DNA of 15,433 nucleotides from an uncultured Atopobium sp. (GCA_947252455.1 CAMXVQ010000021.1:1-15433); one strand, 5' to 3'. Shown: positions 1 through 7,706, counted from the first letter of the stretch. Numbers and translations are program-made. The notes: generated from the letters alone by a model not told the origin.

Positions 1-1272
1 ATGTTAAGAAGTGCCGCCAAAAATTTTAAATCGGTAACTGTCATATGCGATCCACATGATTATCAAGCAGTTCTTGCCGAGATGAGTGCACATAACGGCG
101 CAACAACGCTGTCTTTACGTCAAAAGCTGGCATATAAAGTTTTTGATCTTACATCGCACTATGATCAGGCAATTACCTCGTATTTAGCCAAAACACTTAC
201 GCTAAGTGATAACGTAGCGCCCGACGAGCCAACGGCAGGCGTTGCAAACGAGCCTGTAAGTGGTGATGACGCATCTACAAGCTTAGGTGCCAAGGGAGGA
301 TTTCCTTCGCAGCTGGTGTGTACATTCGACAAAAAAATGGATTTACGTTACGGCGAAAATCCTCACCAGCAAGCAGCTTTTTATTGCGTAGCAGATGCGA
401 ATGAGCACAGTGTTGCGCGCGCTCGCCAATTACAAGGAAAAGAGCTTTCGTATAACAATTTGTTGGATACCGACGCCGCATGGAGTGCGGTTTGTGAGTT
501 TGATGAACCTGCTGTTGTTATTCTTAAACATCAAAACCCTTGTGGTTCGGCAACTGCTTTAGATGTAACAAGTGCCTATAAGCGTGCTCTTGCGTGCGAC
601 CCTAAAAGTGCATTTGGGGGAATTATTGCCGCTAATCGCGAAGTAGATCTTGATTTTGTAACCGAATTTGCTGACGTCAACAAACAATTTGTTGAGGTGC
701 TCATTGCTCCATCTGTAAGTGATGAAGCATCCAAGCGCTTGTCTAAACGCAAAAATTTACGCGTACTGGTAACAGGTGGACTTGATAAAGAGCAAGCATG
801 TGAACTTAAGAGCATAGGTGGTGGTTTGCTTGTTCAGACGCGCGATTGTGCGAGTGAAGATCCGCACACGTTTAAGGTGGTAACCAAAAAACAGCCTACC
901 CAAAAACAGCTTGAAGATCTGCTGTTTGCATGGAAGGTTTGCAAGACCGTTAAATCGAACGCTATTTTGATTGCTAAAGATAAGGCAGGTTTAGGTCTTG
1001 GTTGTGGCCAGCCAAATCGTGTAGACAGTGCAATTATGGCATGTGAGCGTGCACATACAGCAGCTGCGCGATTGGGTGTATCCGCAGATAATTTTGCTTG
1101 CGCGTCTGACGCATTTTTCCCGTTTAGAGATGATGTGGACGAACTTGCGCGCCGCGGTGTAAGCTGCATTATTCAGCCTGGTGGATCCATTCGCGATGAA
1201 GAATGCATTGCAGCCGCTGACGAACACGGTATCGCAATGGTGTTTACGGGCGTGCGCCATTTTAGACATTAA
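1..1272 (+). CDS. purH: Bifunctional AICAR transformylase / IMP cyclohydrolase PurH, 5' end outside window
   Basis: PurH carries out the last two steps of de novo IMP synthesis in the cytoplasm: formyl transfer from 10-formyl-THF to AICAR, then ring closure. The 423 residues seen here begin inside the family's HPAMLRSAAKN segment, so roughly the first 110-120 residues (most of the N-terminal IMP cyclohydrolase domain) are off the left edge; family members are usually about 510-530 residues. Visible transformylase motifs are RYGENPHQQAAFY (about residue 116), GKELSYNNLLD (147), the catalytic Lys-His pair in LKHQNPCG (K176, H177), DPKSAFGG (200), VKSNA followed by a glycine-rich GCGQPNRVDSA, and the C-terminal SDAFFPF, QPGGSIRD and FTGVRHFRH. 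The linker between the domains (about residues 63-108) is acidic and somewhat longer than in E. coli or Bacillus. The ATG at base 1 is an internal Met codon, not the likely start. The gene is convergent with a purine salvage pair. Confidence 0.96.
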   Translation: MLRSAAKNFKSVTVICDPHDYQAVLAEMSAHNGATTLSLRQKLAYKVFDLTSHYDQAITSYLAKTLTLSDNVAPDEPTAGVANEPVSGDDASTSLGAKGGFPSQLVCTFDKKMDLRYGENPHQQAAFYCVADANEHSVARARQLQGKELSYNNLLDTDAAWSAVCEFDEPAVVILKHQNPCGSATALDVTSAYKRALACDPKSAFGGIIAANREVDLDFVTEFADVNKQFVEVLIAPSVSDEASKRLSKRKNLRVLVTGGLDKEQACELKSIGGGLLVQTRDCASEDPHTFKVVTKKQPTQKQLEDLLFAWKVCKTVKSNAILIAKDKAGLGLGCGQPNRVDSAIMACERAHTAAARLGVSADNFACASDAFFPFRDDVDELARRGVSCIIQPGGSIRDEECIAAADEHGIAMVFTGVRHFRH

Positions 1273-1277
1273 TGGAT

Positions 1278-1304
1278 AACGCGCTTATCAGGTATAAGCG
1301 CGTT
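1278..1304. terminator. Hairpin between convergent purH and phosphoribosyltransferase genes
   Basis: A perfect 11-bp stem (arms 1278-1288 and 1294-1304) with a 5-base loop starts 6 bases after the purH stop. The plus-strand tail is short (TTTAACACC), so it is a weak classical intrinsic terminator, but stem strength and position fit purH termination. The symmetric stem may also stop transcripts arriving from the opposite gene. A second small hairpin (1336-1349, 5 bp) followed by ATTTTTT lies just downstream and could reinforce plus-strand termination. Confidence 0.6.
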
Positions 1305-1376
1305 TAACACCTTTGATATAAGCCTTTTGGATATGCTTGTTTGCACAAGATTTTTTGTAAGCTACACGCTTATCAA

Positions 1377-1988
1377 TTAAAACAGCGGCAATGCTTCAAG
1401 GTATATGATGTCGTCTCTTTTGGCGGCATCTCCTTCGGCAAGTATTGCCGCTTTTCCTATGATTTGAGCTCCTGCTTTTTGCGCTAAAAGCTCAAGCCCC
1501 TCAAGGCTTTCGCCGCTTGATATAACGTCGTCGATCAGTACAACGCGCCCATCTTTGATACGAGCTGCGTCTGGTTTATCTAAAAAGAGCTCTTGTTTTT
1601 GATGGGTTGTAATTGATCTTACGCTTACCTGTAGTGGATCATGCATATACGCTTTTTTTGATTTTCGAGCAATGATATAGTGTTCAAGACCTAATATACG
1701 TGACATTTCCTGTGCAAGTGGTATACCTTTGGCTTCGGCAGTCATAAGATAGTCTATATCGCGTGGCAATCTTTTTACGAGCTGTGCTGCTGCTCGAATA
1801 ACAAGTTCGGTATCACCTAGAATCACAAAACTTGCAATGCGCGCGTGTGAATTTATACGTACGATAGGGAGTTTTCGCTTTATACCTGCTACACGCAAAA
1901 GATATTCGCTTTCAAAAGACTGATCGTCCATTTTTTTGACGTGAGGGAAGGCCAGATCGTCTGCTGCTGTATGCGTTTCTTGAGCCAT
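1377..1988 (-). CDS. Purine phosphoribosyltransferase (class I PRTase, adenine/xanthine type)
   Basis: This is a class I phosphoribosyltransferase that should join a purine base to PRPP to give the nucleotide. The PRPP-binding loop VVLIDDVISSGES is clear at about residues 149-161, with adjacent acidic residues and a small-residue turn as in Apt and Xpt. An ARKSKKAYM stretch near residue 107 sits where Apt/Xpt proteins carry the RK motif. At 203 residues it is close to the family's usual length. The start chosen is ATG at 1986-1988, preceded by AAAGGA at 1995-2000 (6-base gap); an upstream in-frame TTG at 2001-2003 overlaps that ribosome site and is unlikely. It follows the NCS2 permease by 37 bases on the same strand, so the two are probably co-transcribed as an uptake-and-capture unit. 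Whether the base is adenine, xanthine or guanine/hypoxanthine cannot be settled from the sequence. Confidence 0.85.
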   Translation of the reverse strand: MAQETHTAADDLAFPHVKKMDDQSFESEYLLRVAGIKRKLPIVRINSHARIASFVILGDTELVIRAAAQLVKRLPRDIDYLMTAEAKGIPLAQEMSRILGLEHYIIARKSKKAYMHDPLQVSVRSITTHQKQELFLDKPDAARIKDGRVVLIDDVISSGESLEGLELLAQKAGAQIIGKAAILAEGDAAKRDDIIYLEALPLF

Positions 1989-2025
1989 ATCATTTCCTTT
2001 CAAAAGGATTGAAAACGTTTGCGTT

Positions 2026-3237
2026 TTACATGCATAACCCTGCCGCGAAAAGTGATTTTAAAAGAATGCCTAAAACCATGCCAACAAAGGGATCAACAAA
2101 AGCGGTTCCACCTAACGTCACTGCCGCAATAATAGAATCTTGGGGATTACCAGTGCTAAAAGCTATGGGTGCGTTATTTCCAACCGTAACCACAATTCCT
2201 AAAATAATCAAAAATCCCGAGATAGATTGTGGTGGAATAAATTTACCAATTTTTGGCAGAAGACCGCAAAACAGCAAAGCACTCATAGCAAGCATCATGA
2301 TAACGGCTGAATTTACAGGATGAGGTGCTGCTGCAGTTGCAGAAATAATTGCCTCTACAGGCGATCCTCCAAACAACGATGAAGCAATATCGGCAAGACT
2401 TGAATAAATAGAAAGTGTATCTATATTTTGTGTTCCGTGTGCAATATTTGCTGTAATGTTTCCAAAGGTAATATTTGCTCCTACGTTTAAGCAGGCTATA
2501 GCAAGCGAACCACGTATAATACGTGCATTTATGATGGGTTTCTTAAAGACAAAATTCTTTTTTATATGAGCGGTTAATAATCTTGCAAGATGTGCAAAGA
2601 TGTTTTTATCGCGTACAGAGGTGGCGCTAGATTCATCTGGCTGCTTTGTTAGCGTTTTTTCATGCACGCTTTCTTGCATGGCAGAAGTTTCTGCATAAGC
2701 GCTCGCTGTGTTGGAACTTTTCTTGAGGTATTTAGTAACACAGAATTGAATAAAGCTCGAGATAAAAACACAGCCGCAAATGGTGTATATCAAATCGCGA
2801 CCGAAGAAAAAATAAATAATTGCAGCACTTATAATACTTGAAAGCGCAACAACGCGCTCCTGTTTAATCATTTCAAAGGACAGCCGTCCCAAAACAATGC
2901 CAACCCCTGCCATCATTGCGTTTATGATAACAGGACCCGAAAATTTGACCGCTGCTTGTTGTAAGCCGCATATACCAACGATAACCATGATAATTCCTGC
3001 AAAGAAGACCATGGAGAGTTTTTCGCGTATGTCCTCGCTGAGCCTGTGTGTCATAACGATGGTTGACGCTTGAAAATTGATGGGAGCTAAACTGTTAAAC
3101 CCATAACAGCAAATAGCTCCAATGAAAAATCCTAATGAAGAGGGGACAGTTGCATAGCCTAAAGACATTGCCAACAGTCCTTGAGGAAGGCCGTTGAGAA
3201 TAACTCCAAGAGCTGCGAGAATATCGGTGATATCCAT
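2026..3237 (-). CDS. NCS2-family purine permease (AzgA-like)
   Basis: This integral membrane protein has many hydrophobic segments and reads as an NCS2 nucleobase permease that brings purine bases into the cell. The best family marker is LFGGSPVEAIISA (about residues 288-300), the conserved transport-site segment of NCS2 proteins. Long hydrophobic helices lie on both sides of a hydrophilic stretch at about 172-235 rich in Ser, Thr, Lys and Glu, probably an enlarged cytoplasmic loop. The start is ATG at 3235-3237 with AAAGGA at 3246-3251 (8-base gap); the longer in-frame form from 3300 adds 21 charged residues and has no ribosome site. At 403 residues it is slightly short for AzgA proteins (about 430-470). 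Its downstream partner is a purine phosphoribosyltransferase, which supports a purine substrate; the exact base is unknown. No purine riboswitch was recognised in the leader. Confidence 0.82.
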   Translation of the reverse strand: MDITDILAALGVILNGLPQGLLAMSLGYATVPSSLGFFIGAICCYGFNSLAPINFQASTIVMTHRLSEDIREKLSMVFFAGIIMVIVGICGLQQAAVKFSGPVIINAMMAGVGIVLGRLSFEMIKQERVVALSSIISAAIIYFFFGRDLIYTICGCVFISSFIQFCVTKYLKKSSNTASAYAETSAMQESVHEKTLTKQPDESSATSVRDKNIFAHLARLLTAHIKKNFVFKKPIINARIIRGSLAIACLNVGANITFGNITANIAHGTQNIDTLSIYSSLADIASSLFGGSPVEAIISATAAAPHPVNSAVIMMLAMSALLFCGLLPKIGKFIPPQSISGFLIILGIVVTVGNNAPIAFSTGNPQDSIIAAVTLGGTAFVDPFVGMVLGILLKSLFAAGLCM

Positions 3238-3422
3238 AAAAGAATTCCTTTCCTGTATGCGAAATACAAGAGCACGATTGTGCCCCTTAGACACTAGCAC
3301 AAATACGTGTAACGTTATACGGTGTATACAAAAGCTTACGGCTTTGAAATTAAATTGTTACGCTCAGGAAATATTCGGTGAGTCAAGCAACATGATGTGC
3401 CTAGAGCGCTCATCCAAGCCAT

Positions 3423-3455
3423 AAAAAACCGTACCTACAACTATGCAGGTACGGT
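3423..3455 (-). terminator. Intrinsic terminator of nox
   Basis: On the minus strand a perfect 9-bp stem (arms 3447-3455 and 3428-3436) with a 10-base loop is followed by a run of six T (3423-3428 as A on the plus strand). It starts 26 bases after the nox stop codon. This is a textbook rho-independent terminator and separates nox from the purine permease unit. Confidence 0.9.
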
Positions 3456-3480
3456 ATCACGTCAAAGATGTATAGACGCT

Positions 3481-4821
3481 TTAGTGTTCAGAAGCAGCTT
3501 TCATAGCAACCGAACCTATGTAGTTTACTGGATTAGTAAAGTTAGGCTGGAAGAGCAAGTCTACTTGAGCAAGCTGGTCTACCGTCATGTGGTTTGCAAT
3601 AGCAACTGAGACAACGTTGGCGGCTTGTGCAACATCATCGTGGGTTGAGAAGAACTGTGCACCTTTAATTTCACGTGTGCGAGGCTCCCATACCAGCGTT
3701 GCAGTAACTGGTGCGGTGGTGAGCATAAACTCAGGGCGATAATTTTCGGTAACGGTGGTGCTGGTAAGTTCAAGACCACGCAGCTTGCCTGTTTCCATAG
3801 TTACACCCGTTGAACTCATAGAGTAATCGTAAAGCTGAACAGCATTTGTTGCTTGCGTTCCTGCATATGCAACCGTGGGCTTTACCATGTTTGCACCAAT
3901 AACAAGTGCTTGACGAACAGCATTGGTGGCCAGTGGAATATAGTCTTCTTTTCCAGTTGGATTAAACGTAATAGTTGCCGAGTCGCCTGCTGCAAATACG
4001 CCTGGCTCAGAAGTACGCATGTAATTATCAACGCGAATTGCACCGTTTTTAATCATATCAAGCTGACCGGTGAAGAGGTCGGTACGCGGTAAGAATCCAA
4101 TGCCCAAAATTGCATAATCTGCTGTAAACGAGCCTTTTTCGGTAATAACTTTTACGCCGGTACCCGTATCTTCAAACGAAGTAACTTTTTGATCAAGTGC
4201 TAAATGCACACCGTGAGCTGTATAAACTTTCTCAAGCTGGTCGGTTACATCGGAATCAAAGTTTTTAGCAAGTACGCGGGGGAATGCGTCGATAAGAGTA
4301 ACCTCTTTTTTAACCTCGCTAAGTTGCTCAGCAAGCTCGGCGCCAATGTATCCTGCGCCAATAACGATAACGCTTTTTGCGTCTTTGGTTGCTTCTTTAA
4401 TACGCTTGGCGTTATCCCAGTTTTTGCAAAGCAAAACATGTTTGCCGTCTATGCCGGGTAAAGGAGGAACAACAGGCTTAGAACCTGTGGTAATCACCAA
4501 GTAATCAAAGCTGTCCTCTGATTTTTCGCCCGAAGTAAGATCGGTCCAGCAAACATGTTTTGTTTTAACATCTGCCGAGGTAACATCAGTTTGCATGTGT
4601 ACGTGTGCTCCTGCATCTGCAAGTGCTCGTGGCGAACTGTAGAACATTTTTTGGGGGTCGCTTACATGATCGCCAACCCAAAGCGCAATGCCGCAGGACA
4701 AAAACGAAACGGTGTCATTGCGCTCAAACACGTGCACTTCCCAATCGGGATGAGATTGAAGAATAGACGTGGTTGCAAAGACACCTGCATGTGTACAACC
4801 GATTACAGCAACTTTTGCCAT
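3481..4821 (-). CDS. nox: Water-forming NADH oxidase (FAD, CoA-disulfide-reductase-like family)
   Basis: Nox oxidises NADH with O2, regenerating NAD+ for fermentation and removing oxygen; the four-electron form makes water. The 446-residue protein has the two-dinucleotide-fold layout of the family: an N-terminal FAD fold (KVAVIG, THAG at residues 10-13), the redox-active Cys43 in FLSCGIALWVG, an NADH-binding fold with GAGYIGAELAEQL at 155-167, a second FAD contact GVFAAGDSA near 275, and a C-terminal dimerisation domain ending near NPVNYIGSVA. The lone Cys43 and His11 are typical of water-forming enzymes. The start is ATG at 4819-4821 with a strong AAAGGAGG at 4829-4836 (7-base gap); an upstream in-frame ATG at 4848 has no such site. 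It is monocistronic: its own terminator follows and a hairpin separates it from gpmA. The leader holds a short inverted repeat. Confidence 0.93.
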   Translation of the reverse strand: MAKVAVIGCTHAGVFATTSILQSHPDWEVHVFERNDTVSFLSCGIALWVGDHVSDPQKMFYSSPRALADAGAHVHMQTDVTSADVKTKHVCWTDLTSGEKSEDSFDYLVITTGSKPVVPPLPGIDGKHVLLCKNWDNAKRIKEATKDAKSVIVIGAGYIGAELAEQLSEVKKEVTLIDAFPRVLAKNFDSDVTDQLEKVYTAHGVHLALDQKVTSFEDTGTGVKVITEKGSFTADYAILGIGFLPRTDLFTGQLDMIKNGAIRVDNYMRTSEPGVFAAGDSATITFNPTGKEDYIPLATNAVRQALVIGANMVKPTVAYAGTQATNAVQLYDYSMSSTGVTMETGKLRGLELTSTTVTENYRPEFMLTTAPVTATLVWEPRTREIKGAQFFSTHDDVAQAANVVSVAIANHMTVDQLAQVDLLFQPNFTNPVNYIGSVAMKAASEH

Positions 4822-4863
4822 AATAAAACCTCCTTTTAGGACTCCCATGGACGTAAATCGTCA

Positions 4864-4878
4864 GTGTTGTTGTAACAC
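4864..4878. promoter_or_regulatory. Inverted repeat upstream of nox (possible operator or leader hairpin)
   Basis: GTGTT and AACAC arms (4864-4868, 4874-4878) flank a 5-base centre, about 43 bases upstream of the nox ATG. The arrangement loosely recalls redox-repressor sites with GTG/CAC half-sites, but spacing differs from the usual Rex site. It could equally fold as a leader hairpin. No convincing -35/-10 pair was found around it. Confidence 0.25.
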
Positions 4879-4925
4879 ATGCACGCCCACATGAGCGCGT
4901 AAATTCGGTAGTTGGGCATAAAATA

Positions 4926-4954
4926 AGGCGAGTGTACGTAAGTACATCTCGCCT
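4926..4954 (-). terminator. Strong hairpin between gpmA and nox, probable gpmA terminator
   Basis: Arms 4926-4937 and 4942-4954 pair over 12 bp with one bulged base and a GTAA loop on the plus strand. Reading the minus strand, the hairpin is followed by TTATTTTA, which is T-rich but interrupted. It lies about 155 bases after the gpmA stop, which is far for an intrinsic terminator, yet it is the only strong one before nox. On the plus strand TTCTTTTT follows, so it could work in both directions. The rest of the 286-base gap (4822-5107) shows no gene. Confidence 0.6.
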
Positions 4955-5040
4955 GAGTTCTTTTTGGAGCAAATGTATTGCAGTTGGTAAACATACTTGT
5001 GGCGAACTTGTTGAGCCCACCTTATGTTTTGCTGCCGTGC

Positions 5041-5073
5041 TCATCTATTTTGATGTGTATCAATATCAGATGA
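5041..5073. other. Two-tier hairpin downstream of gpmA
   Basis: Outer arms TCATCT (5041-5046) and AGATGA (5068-5073) enclose inner arms TTGAT (5050-5054) and ATCAA (5059-5063) around a GTGT loop. It begins 35 bases after the gpmA stop, on the transcript's 3' side. There is no T run, so it may stabilise the 3' end or be chance. Confidence 0.35.
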
Positions 5074-5107
5074 ATCACAAACGGTGTTTATGACATCAAG
5101 CACGTGA

Positions 5108-5869
5108 CTATTTTTTAACCTTGCCCTGGTTTGCTACGGCGTTAATCTTTGCTTCGATAGTTGCAGGATCGCCGATGTAGTGTTTATCTAATACATTCCA
5201 GTCTTTATCAAAGGTGTATGCGCATGGAATACCTGTAGGAATGTTAACTTCCAAGATTTGCTCAGGGGTAAGGTGCTCAAATTGCATAACAAGTGCACGA
5301 AGGCTATTACCGTGAGCAGCAATAAGAACGCGCTTTCCTGCTTCCATCTGAGGCTTAATGGTTTGCTCAAAATAAGGCCATGCACGTGCGATAGTGTCTT
5401 TTAAGCACTCGGTGTAAGGAAGATCTTCTTGAGGAACATCGCGGAACTGATCTTGAATGTGAGGATCGCGCTCATCGTTTGGTTGAAGTGCAGGTGGTTG
5501 AACATCAAACGAACGACGCCAAATTTTAACCTGTGCTTCACCGTGCTCTTCGGCAGCTTTTGCTTTGTTGAGCCCTTGAAGTGCGCCGTAGTGACGCTCG
5601 TTAAGACGCCATGTTTTATACACAGGAAGCCAGTTGCGATCCATTTCGTCTAATACGTGATTAAGCGTGTGAATAGCACGTTTAAGAAGTGAGGTATAGC
5701 ATACATCAAAATCAAAACCTGCTTCTTTAAGGGCGCGACCTCCCTCGATGGCCTCTTTGTGTCCTTGCTCGGTTAAATCAACGTCTGTCCAACCAGTGAA
5801 GAGGTTGAGCTTATTCCACTCACTTTCGCCGTGGCGAATGATAACGAGTGTCATAGTGTCTTGCGCCAT
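5108..5869 (-). CDS. gpmA: 2,3-bisphosphoglycerate-dependent phosphoglycerate mutase
   Basis: GpmA interconverts 3- and 2-phosphoglycerate in lower glycolysis through a phosphohistidine intermediate. The 253-residue protein matches the family's usual 230-250. Active-site features are RHGESEWN with the phosphorylated His13, TGWTDVDLTEQG (25-36), the phosphate-contacting Arg64 in TSLLKRA, Glu91 in LNERHYGALQG, and the second catalytic His186 in AAHGNSLRAL. The start is ATG at 5867-5869 with AAAGGA at 5876-5881 (6-base gap). The C-terminus ends in a Lys-rich tail, AVANQGKVKK, as in other dPGM proteins. It lies upstream of nox on the same strand, but a 286-base gap with a strong hairpin argues for separate transcripts. 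Together with nox and ptsH it marks a sugar-fermenting metabolism. Confidence 0.96.
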   Translation of the reverse strand: MAQDTMTLVIIRHGESEWNKLNLFTGWTDVDLTEQGHKEAIEGGRALKEAGFDFDVCYTSLLKRAIHTLNHVLDEMDRNWLPVYKTWRLNERHYGALQGLNKAKAAEEHGEAQVKIWRRSFDVQPPALQPNDERDPHIQDQFRDVPQEDLPYTECLKDTIARAWPYFEQTIKPQMEAGKRVLIAAHGNSLRALVMQFEHLTPEQILEVNIPTGIPCAYTFDKDWNVLDKHYIGDPATIEAKINAVANQGKVKK

Positions 5870-5901
5870 TGAATATCCTTTCGTATAAACGTATAGATCT
5901 T

Positions 5902-5929
5902 CGTATAATCATAACAAATTGACTGATAA
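5902..5929 (-). promoter_or_regulatory. Candidate gpmA promoter
   Basis: On the minus strand TTATCA (5924-5929) and TATACG (5902-5907) are separated by 16 bases, each matching the sigma-70-type consensus at four of six positions. The -10 ends about 33 bases before the gpmA start, leaving a short leader with the ribosome site. A shifted -10 (TATGAT) is possible. Confidence 0.35.
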
Positions 5930-6092
5930 GCTACAGCTCATCTGACATTTTTATGGTTCATACACATTTATTCTCGTTCAATATGTCTAAAAGGTAAAGT
6001 CATTGTTGCATATTCCTTGTATTTTGCGTATTTTGGTTCATTTGGAGTAATCTTAAATATGTTTTGTACATACATAAGGAGTTACAGAGCAT

Positions 6093-7559
6093 ATGAGCAA
6101 GTCTTCTAACTGCGTATATTCTAACAATCAGAAATCATCATGTACGACTTCGTCACCTGACACTTCAGATTCTGCGGTGTCGGTTGCACAAAGTGTACAA
6201 AATACACAAAGCGTTGCTAAAACACAGGTTCATCATCTTTCTCACCACCATCACATGCGTATTCGTTGGCATGAATTTTTTACAAGTAGCGATGACACCT
6301 GTATCCAAGACGCGCGTTTTCCCGAGCGTGCTGTGTTGGTTGGTCACATTGGCATGATGCTTCTTTCGTGCGGAACAGGAGCCTGGCGCGTGCGTGACGC
6401 CATGAATACCATTGCGCGCAATCTTAATATGACCTGTAGTGCCGATATAGGTTTAGTCTCGCTTGATTATACCTGCATAGATTGCGAAGGAAGAAGCTAT
6501 ACACAAGCATTGAGTCTTCCTTCTACAGGAGTCAATACCTCAAAGCTTAATCGTATGGAAGCGTTTGTGCGCGCCTTTGATAAAGACCATGGACAATGGA
6601 GCGTAGGCCAGGTACACCAAGCGCTTGATTCCATTGAGGCCATGAAAGTAAGATACAAGCCCTATCAGGTTGCGCTTGCTTCGGGTCTTGCGTGCGCAGG
6701 CTTTATCTTTTTGTTAGGCGGAGGCATATACGAGGTATTATGCTGCTTTTTTGGTGCGGCGGCAGGAAACTATGTACGCCGAAAAATGCTCGATCGAAAA
6801 ATTACGCTTGTGGCCGATATTGCCGTTGCCGTCTCGGTTGCTTGCGCGGTGTATTTACTTTCGTACACAGTATTGTTTGAATGTCTGCGCGCTAATCCTC
6901 GACATTTGGACGGATATATTGGTGCGCTTTTGTTTGTTATTCCAGGCTTTCCGTTTATTACTTCAGGGCTCGACTTATCAAAACTTGACATGCGAAGCGG
7001 CATTGAACGCGCAGTATATGCACTTATGATTATTGCCGTTGCGGTGTCGGTTGGCTGGAGCGCTGCTTTGTGTTTGGATCTGCGTCCACAAGACTTTCTT
7101 CCTCTTTTAGGCTTAACGCCGCTTACCTTAACACTGCTAAGACTTTTGGCTAGTTGGTGTGGCGTATTTGGCTTTTCGATTATGTTTAATACCGAGCCAA
7201 AAATGGCTGCTTTAGCAGGAGTTCTTGGAGCAATTGCCAATACGTTGCGTTTGAGCTTAGTTAGTTGGACGCCTCTTGCACCGTGTATTGCTGCATTTTT
7301 TGGCACGCTTACGGCAGGTTTGTTAGCAAGTGTCGTGCGCAAAAAAATTGGATACCCTCGCATTGCACTTACGGTTCCCTCTATTGTTATTATGGTTCCA
7401 GGATTATATATGTATCGTGCTATGTATAATTTTGGCGCGTTTTCGCTGGATAAGGGATCTTTGTGGCTGCTTAGAGCGGTATTAATTGTATTTTGCTTGC
7501 CGCTTGGCCTTATTGTGGCGCGTATCCTTACCGATCCAAAATGGCGTCACGCCGGATAG
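6093..7559 (+). CDS. Threonine/serine exporter family protein (ThrE-like, fused DUF1212 + DUF3815)
   Basis: This membrane protein has the fused ThrE architecture: an N-terminal DUF1212-type part with MLLSCGTGAWRVRDAMNTIA (about residues 89-108) and then about ten hydrophobic segments from residue 190 onward. PGFPFITSGLDL (284-295) and IVIMVPGLYMYRAM (431-444) are conserved in this family. Characterised relatives export threonine and serine from the cytoplasm; the substrate here is inferred. The first about 60 residues are hydrophilic, Ser/Thr/Gln-rich and end in a His-rich patch (HHLSHHHH, 47-54), which looks like an extension specific to this protein. Length 488 is normal for the fused form. 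The ATG at 6093 follows AAGGAG at 6076-6081 with a long 11-base gap. It is divergent from gpmA. The upstream 223 bases hold a possible promoter TTGCAT-17-TATTTT (6006-6034). No terminator is evident after the stop. Confidence 0.88.
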   Translation: MSKSSNCVYSNNQKSSCTTSSPDTSDSAVSVAQSVQNTQSVAKTQVHHLSHHHHMRIRWHEFFTSSDDTCIQDARFPERAVLVGHIGMMLLSCGTGAWRVRDAMNTIARNLNMTCSADIGLVSLDYTCIDCEGRSYTQALSLPSTGVNTSKLNRMEAFVRAFDKDHGQWSVGQVHQALDSIEAMKVRYKPYQVALASGLACAGFIFLLGGGIYEVLCCFFGAAAGNYVRRKMLDRKITLVADIAVAVSVACAVYLLSYTVLFECLRANPRHLDGYIGALLFVIPGFPFITSGLDLSKLDMRSGIERAVYALMIIAVAVSVGWSAALCLDLRPQDFLPLLGLTPLTLTLLRLLASWCGVFGFSIMFNTEPKMAALAGVLGAIANTLRLSLVSWTPLAPCIAAFFGTLTAGLLASVVRKKIGYPRIALTVPSIVIMVPGLYMYRAMYNFGAFSLDKGSLWLLRAVLIVFCLPLGLIVARILTDPKWRHAG

Positions 7560-7678
7560 GTCTATGTGGTTGTAGGATACGTTTGAGCGCGCGAGTTGAT
7601 GTTATAGCTGCATAACAGGCGTATCGCGTGCGTCTTGTGCGTTATGTTGCGCTTGCATGAGTTTGAAAGAATTATGCA

Positions 7679-7706
7679 TTGACAGGGTAGTATGTACTCG
7701 TAACGT
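7679..7706 (+). promoter_or_regulatory. Candidate promoter of the HAD phosphatase gene
   Basis: A perfect TTGACA (7679-7684) is followed after 16 bases by TAACGT (7701-7706), a weak -10. If used, transcription would begin near 7713, which rules out the in-frame TTG at 7707 as start and supports GTG at 7758. The 7560-7678 stretch holds only a small GTTAT/ATAAC hairpin (7601-7616) without a T run. Confidence 0.4.

Noticed and set aside
3301..3345. Purine-riboswitch-like loop CCGTAAG flanked by a short stem on the minus strand
   Set aside because: The L3-like loop is present, but the conserved J2/3 (TTTCTACC) and J3/1 (GACTA) elements and a matching P1 helix are missing.
3397..3609. 70-residue plus-strand frame across the nox terminator
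   Set aside because: It spans a clear minus-strand terminator and the nox C-terminus, with no ribosome site.
4972..5030. tRNA-like GCAGTTGGTAA stretch
   Set aside because: It resembles a D-arm only. No TTCRA T-loop, acceptor stem or anticodon arm can be formed.
4724..5044. 106-residue minus-strand frame overlapping the nox start and leader
   Set aside because: It crosses the strong hairpin and the nox ribosome site in another frame and shows no protein-like pattern.
6770..7363. 197-residue minus-strand reading frame
   Set aside because: Antisense to the membrane part of the ThrE-like exporter; its composition is a mirror of the real gene and no ribosome site is present.
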